Shown piece after piece: positions 7,598-10,279 of a DNA stretch of 10,279 nt. A model generated the notes under the pieces. That model was given only the letters and a program-made list of their open reading frames with translations. It was not told the DNA's origin and did not search any database. The translations under genes were made by a program, and so were the position numbers. Location of the stretch: NCBI GenBank assembly GCA_021158465.1, contig JAGGUN010000001.1, forward strand, positions 1-10,279, in the 5' to 3' direction. Within the stretch, counting starts at the first letter, position 1. Every line of letters starts with the position of its first letter. This DNA is from a bacterium (GTDB lineage Bacteria; UBP14; UBA6098; 4484-93).

Positions 7598-8770
7598 ATG
7601 GAGTTGAGAATAGACAAGGAACTCTGCACAGGGTGCGGGCTGTGTGTTGATGCCTGTTTGTATAACGCACTCGAGATAAAAGAGGGGATAGCCGTCGTCA
7701 ACGAGAGTTGCACATTCTGCGGAGCCTGTGTCGATGTCTGCCCGCCGGGTGCAATAACACTCGAGAGACCAGAAAAGACCCAGGCAGGACTTGAACAATA
7801 TAAAGGTGTTATGGTCATTGCCGAGCTGGAGAAAGACGGAATTGCCCCCGTGACATTCGAGCTTCTTGGCAAGGGAAGGGAGCTTGCGGATACACTCGGT
7901 GTCGAACTCTCCTGCGCACTCGTTGGATACAGAACGGAGCAGTTCGCCGATGAGCTGATATTCTACGGAGCAGACAAGGTGTATCTTGTCGATGACGAGC
8001 GGCTTGTTGATGCTGATGATAGGAGGTTTGCTGCTGCCCTATTCGATGTGGCAAGGAGAGCGATGCCCGAGATAATCCTTGCAGGCGCAACAAGCTGGGG
8101 ACGCTCCGTTGTGCCGAGGCTCGCTGTGAAACTCGAGACAGGACTCACGGCTGACTGCACAGGGCTCGAAATAGACATAGATAAAAGGCTACTCCTTCAG
8201 ACACGCCCCGCATTCGGCGGAAACATTATGGCGACTATTATATGCCCGAACAGTCGTCCGCAGATGGCAACTGTCAGGCACAAGGTAATGAAGCCTATTG
8301 GGCGAGACACATCGCGAAGGGGCGAGATTATCAGGGTGGATATTGAAAAGCTACCAGAAAATAGGGTGCACATCATAAGGGAGATTGAGGAGCTCGATGA
8401 GGTGCTCAATATTGCCGACGCGGATAAGATAGTTTCCGGTGGTAGGGGTGTTGGCTCGAAAGAGAATTTCAGGCTCATATTCGAGTTTGCCGAATCCATC
8501 GGTGCAGCAGTTGGTGCGTCACGGGCGGCAGTCGATGCCGGATGGGTGCCATACTATCATCAGGTTGGGCAAACAGGGAGAACAGTGGCGCCGAAGCTGT
8601 ATATCGCCTGCGGAATATCGGGCGCCATTCAGCATCTTGTCGGGATGCAGTCGTCGAAGACGATTGTCGTTATAAACACGGACCCGAATGCTCCTATATT
8701 CGACATTGCTACCTATGGAGTTGTCGGCGACCTGTTCGAGGTCATCCCGGAGATTATGAAGCGGCTATAA
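7598..8770 (+). CDS. etfA: Electron transfer flavoprotein alpha subunit with N-terminal 2[4Fe-4S] ferredoxin domain
   Basis: Product of 390 residues. Residues 1-55 are a bacterial ferredoxin domain with two complete C-x2-C-x2-C-x3-C sets: C10, C13, C16, C20 and C38, C41, C44, C48. From about residue 66 to the end it is EtfA/FixB: the N-terminal nucleotide-like domain, then the FAD-binding domain with G-G-R-G-V-G at 281-286, V-G-Q-T-G at 323-327, I-A-C-G-I-S-G-A-I-Q-H, and the N-T-D-P-N-A-P-I-F-D-I-A segment near 360. EtfA plus a ferredoxin domain makes the protein about 60 residues longer than a plain EtfA; such fusions are known in anaerobes, for example CarE of the caffeyl-CoA reductase complex of Acetobacterium. 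EtfA normally pairs with EtfB, usually encoded next to it; none is here, upstream being an M50 gene and downstream a convergent block. Role: carries electrons between a dehydrogenase and ferredoxin or quinone; the partner is unknown. Confidence 0.95.
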   Translation: MELRIDKELCTGCGLCVDACLYNALEIKEGIAVVNESCTFCGACVDVCPPGAITLERPEKTQAGLEQYKGVMVIAELEKDGIAPVTFELLGKGRELADTLGVELSCALVGYRTEQFADELIFYGADKVYLVDDERLVDADDRRFAAALFDVARRAMPEIILAGATSWGRSVVPRLAVKLETGLTADCTGLEIDIDKRLLLQTRPAFGGNIMATIICPNSRPQMATVRHKVMKPIGRDTSRRGEIIRVDIEKLPENRVHIIREIEELDEVLNIADADKIVSGGRGVGSKENFRLIFEFAESIGAAVGASRAAVDAGWVPYYHQVGQTGRTVAPKLYIACGISGAIQHLVGMQSSKTIVVINTDPNAPIFDIATYGVVGDLFEVIPEIMKRL

Positions 8771-8778
8771 GATTTTAA

Positions 8779-8832
8779 TCATATATTTATTCCGGATTGA
8801 TTCTCCGACAGGGCAAAGAAGATTTTCACCAT
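8779..8832 (-). pseudogene. Possible N-terminal stub of a second NifX-like gene
   Basis: A 17-codon frame starts with ATG (8832-8830) six bases past the stop of the upstream NifX-like gene and ends with TGA at 8781-8779. It reads M-V-K-I-F-F-A-L-S-E-N-Q-S-G-I-N-I. M-x-K-I-x-x-A-x-S-x-N is the kind of first strand seen in PF02579 proteins, and the neighbour starts M-K-K-I-R-I-A-L-G-S-N. It may therefore be the remains of a tandem copy cut off near etfA. A weak AAGGG lies upstream. Equally it may be chance or a tiny peptide. It contains the 17 bases shared with 1366-1382. The rest of the short gap to etfA holds no clear terminator; only a five-base stem AAGAT/ATCTT is visible at about 8819-8835. 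Confidence 0.35.
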
Positions 8833-8837
8833 CTTAG

Positions 8838-9254
8838 TTACCCTTTAGCGAATTTAGGTATCTCTTTTGGTATATTGCCAGTTTTCCTCTGCTCAACGAG
8901 GTCATAAATTTTACCAAAGTTTTTTGCCACTTCCTTCATAATTTCTGGGATTTCATCAATTTCTATTACCAGCGGTTGGAATTTAGTATTGGCAGCTATT
9001 TTTATGAAGTTAGGACTTATCTTTCTACCTATGATAACATCAGCATCTTTGAATATCTCCATACATGCTTTCATCTTCTCAGCAACCCCATGTTTCCCTT
9101 CTTCGTTTGGTGATGTGTTCTTTCTCTTCTCTACAAAATTTGATTTTCCATCCTCAAAAAGGTCGTAAATATAAAAATACTCTGCCATACCCATATGACT
9201 TGGGACAATTCTTTTTCCATCATTTGAGCCGAGCGCAATCCTTATCTTTTTCAT
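8838..9254 (-). CDS. NifX/NifB-type small protein (dinitrogenase iron-molybdenum cofactor family, PF02579)
   Basis: Product of 138 residues beginning at ATG 9254, chosen over an ATG eight codons upstream because GAGGAGGG sits directly before it. The sequence runs M-K-K-I-R-I-A-L-G-S-N-D-G-K then P-S-H-M-G-M-A-E-Y-F at 18-27, matching the family pattern S-x-H-F-G-R-A-x-Y-F with Met in place of Phe and Arg. D-A-D-V-I-I-G-R-K-I-S-P follows in the middle, as in the family's D-x-V-I-x-x-x-x-G-x. Residues after about 105 form a Lys-rich helical tail. Relatives bind Fe-S or iron-molybdenum cofactor clusters, but many anaerobes without nitrogenase carry stand-alone members of unknown job. There are no nif genes here. 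It lies 29 bp downstream of the TauE/SafE gene on the same strand, so one transcript is likely. Confidence 0.85.
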   Translation of the reverse strand: MKKIRIALGSNDGKRIVPSHMGMAEYFYIYDLFEDGKSNFVEKRKNTSPNEEGKHGVAEKMKACMEIFKDADVIIGRKISPNFIKIAANTKFQPLVIEIDEIPEIMKEVAKNFGKIYDLVEQRKTGNIPKEIPKFAKG

Positions 9255-9257
9255 TTT

Positions 9258-9265
9258 CCCTCCTC
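9258..9265 (-). promoter_or_regulatory. Ribosome binding site fixing the NifX-like start
   Basis: On the minus strand GAGGAGGG is followed by AAA and ATG 9254. Its strength decides for this start over the upstream in-frame ATG at 9278. Confidence 0.8.
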
Positions 9266-9283
9266 TTTTTCTGTTCACATTAG

Positions 9284-10027
9284 TTATAATGCTTTATAAA
9301 TCACAGCAAATGCGAGAATTATAATAAGCACCGTGAGCCCAATTTCTAACCAAAGTGGCTTTGTCTTTAATGAAACTTTACTTCCTACCCTTGCACCAAT
9401 CATTGACCCTATAAGTACGAATAACGCTGGAATCCAGATTATGTTTCCACGGTGCCAGTAAACTGCTATAGCAGCAGTAGCGGTGAACATTGTTACGAAC
9501 AATGAGGTAGCAACTGCTTTATGAATATTTAGTTTCATTGTCTTTAAAAAAGATGGAAAGAGAGAACCGCCACTACCGCCGCGCATACCAGTTATAATAT
9601 TTAAAAGGAATGAACCACCAATAAGAATGCTTGGGTGCGGATTTATCCTTTGATAAAATTTGGGGATTATCCTGTCAAGATAAATTCCGAACACTGTTAA
9701 GATAGAAACGATAACAAAGAGGATAGCTAAATATAGAGATGGAATCAATCCCACCCAAAATGCACCTGTTATTGACCCCAGAGTGCCGCCGATTATCACG
9801 TACAGAGCAACCTTCTTATCTATATTCTTTCTTTGGCTTATTGCTCCTACCATTGAAGAAAAGGGAATAACTAATAAATTGATTCCAAAAGCGTTCAATA
9901 GAGGCAACCCTGCAAGGTTAAGCAGGGGTATTCTTATAGAACCTCCGCCAATTCCAAACATACCGCTCATAAACCCGGCAAAAAGTCCGATTAGGAGGTA
10001 TATTATCATTTGTGTTATCGATTCCAC
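9284..10027 (-). CDS. TauE/SafE family membrane exporter
   Basis: Product of 247 residues, hydrophobic over most of its length with about seven or eight membrane segments. The family's repeated glycine motifs are present: G-M-F-G-I-G-G-G-S at residues 22-30 followed by I-R-I-P-L-L, and G-M-R-G-G-S-G-G-S at 147-155 followed by L-F-P-S-F-L. G-S-M-I-G-A-R-V-G-S lies at 207-216. The start is a GTG at 10027, immediately preceded by an in-frame TGA; an ATG six codons in (Met7, 10009) is an equally good start because family members often begin with M-x-x-Y-L-L-I-G, and neither has a strong ribosome binding site. Members move sulfite, sulfonates or other small anions across the inner membrane; the substrate cannot be told here. 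It is first in a probable two-gene unit with the NifX-like gene and directly follows the attC-like site. Confidence 0.92.
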   Translation of the reverse strand: MESITQMIIYLLIGLFAGFMSGMFGIGGGSIRIPLLNLAGLPLLNAFGINLLVIPFSSMVGAISQRKNIDKKVALYVIIGGTLGSITGAFWVGLIPSLYLAILFVIVSILTVFGIYLDRIIPKFYQRINPHPSILIGGSFLLNIITGMRGGSGGSLFPSFLKTMKLNIHKAVATSLFVTMFTATAAIAVYWHRGNIIWIPALFVLIGSMIGARVGSKVSLKTKPLWLEIGLTVLIIILAFAVIYKAL

Positions 10028-10063
10028 TCAATCTACCTTAGATATATCTTGCTCCCGAATTTC

Positions 10064-10143
10064 TGCTAACGGTTTGCGGATAAAAGAAGTTGCCGAAGGC
10101 AATTTAGGCGAAGCGTAGCGAAGCCTTTTATCCGCTGTTAGGC
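10064..10143 (-). other. attC-like integron cassette recombination site
   Basis: Outer arms CTAAC (10066-10070) and GTTAG (10137-10141) pair; inside them GCGGATAAAAG (10076-10086) pairs over 11 bases with CTTTTATCCGC (10125-10135). They are separated by an unpaired spacer of five bases (GGTTT) on one side and one base (T) on the other. The 38-base centre holds a small perfect hairpin TTGCC-GAA-GGCAA and a GCGAAGC direct repeat. This is the R box, spacer, L box, variable end layout of attC, in the usual 60-140 bp range. Read on the minus strand the left core is GCCTAAC, an exact match to RYYYAAC, and the right core is GTTAGCA, matching GTTRRRY only in its first five bases. In that orientation it follows the 3' end of a gene, as a cassette attC should. 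No integron integrase is in the window. Confidence 0.6.
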
Positions 10144-10160
10144 GTAGTCGCCTCATCCGT

Positions 10161-10279
10161 TCATCCCCATAGTTCTCTCTCTATCAGCTTCATGTATTTA
10201 TTTACATAGAACATATCAGGCTCATGTCTGAGTGGTCGGACTCTAATTTCAAATTGAGGGTCATTGGGGTTGCTATTAT
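10161..10279 (-). CDS. C-terminus of an unrecognised protein (runs off the window)
   Basis: The minus-strand frame from base 10277 is open for 38 codons to a TGA at 10163-10161 and reads N-S-N-P-N-D-P-Q-F-E-I-R-V-R-P-L-R-H-E-P, then D-M-F-Y-V-N-K-Y, ending R-E-L-W-G. The composition is that of a soluble protein; I do not recognise the family. It ends 18 bases before the GCCTAAC core of the attC-like site and points toward it, the arrangement of a gene within a cassette. Confidence 0.6.
   Translation of the reverse strand, partial: NSNPNDPQFEIRVRPLRHEPDMFYVNKYMKLIERELWG

Overview
The window looks like a contig from an uncultivated anaerobic bacterium related to the FCB superphylum (WOR-3 or Cloacimonetes-like lineages are plausible). 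This is inferred from three consecutive secreted proteins. Two end in type IX secretion (T9SS) type A sorting domains (Y-P-N-P-F-N ... G-x-Y motifs) and one in a FlgD/CHU_C-like tail. A ferredoxin-fused EtfA and a NifX-like protein point to an anaerobe. No rRNA or other phylogenetic marker is present, so the lineage call is tentative.

Layout, plus strand (1-8770): the 3' part of an LVIVD beta-propeller protein built from almost identical repeats; a C25 (gingipain-like) peptidase-fold protein; a decayed and internally deleted 8-oxoguanine DNA glycosylase gene (ogg) filling most of the next intergenic gap; a 1099-residue exported multidomain protein with an IgGFc-binding-like N-terminus; a membrane site-2 protease (M50); and, 9 bp further on, an electron-transfer flavoprotein alpha subunit with an N-terminal 2[4Fe-4S] ferredoxin domain and no EtfB beside it.

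Layout, minus strand (8771-10279): a visibly more AT-rich block convergent with the first. Read in its own direction it holds the C-terminus of an unknown protein, an 80-bp attC-like folded site (integron cassette recombination type), a TauE/SafE exporter, a NifX-like (PF02579) small protein, and a stub that may be the start of a second gene of the same kind. This block looks acquired, possibly as integron cassettes.

How the genes work together: the first three intact genes form a surface/secretion cluster whose products would be exported by the Sec system, and at least the two type A proteins attached or released through T9SS. The M50 and EtfA genes are probably co-transcribed, but no functional link is evident. 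I find no clear undescribed defence or signalling system. The most interesting points are the attC-like site, the ogg relic, the near-identical propeller blades with variability focused on two residues, and a 17-bp sequence shared by two distant gene borders.
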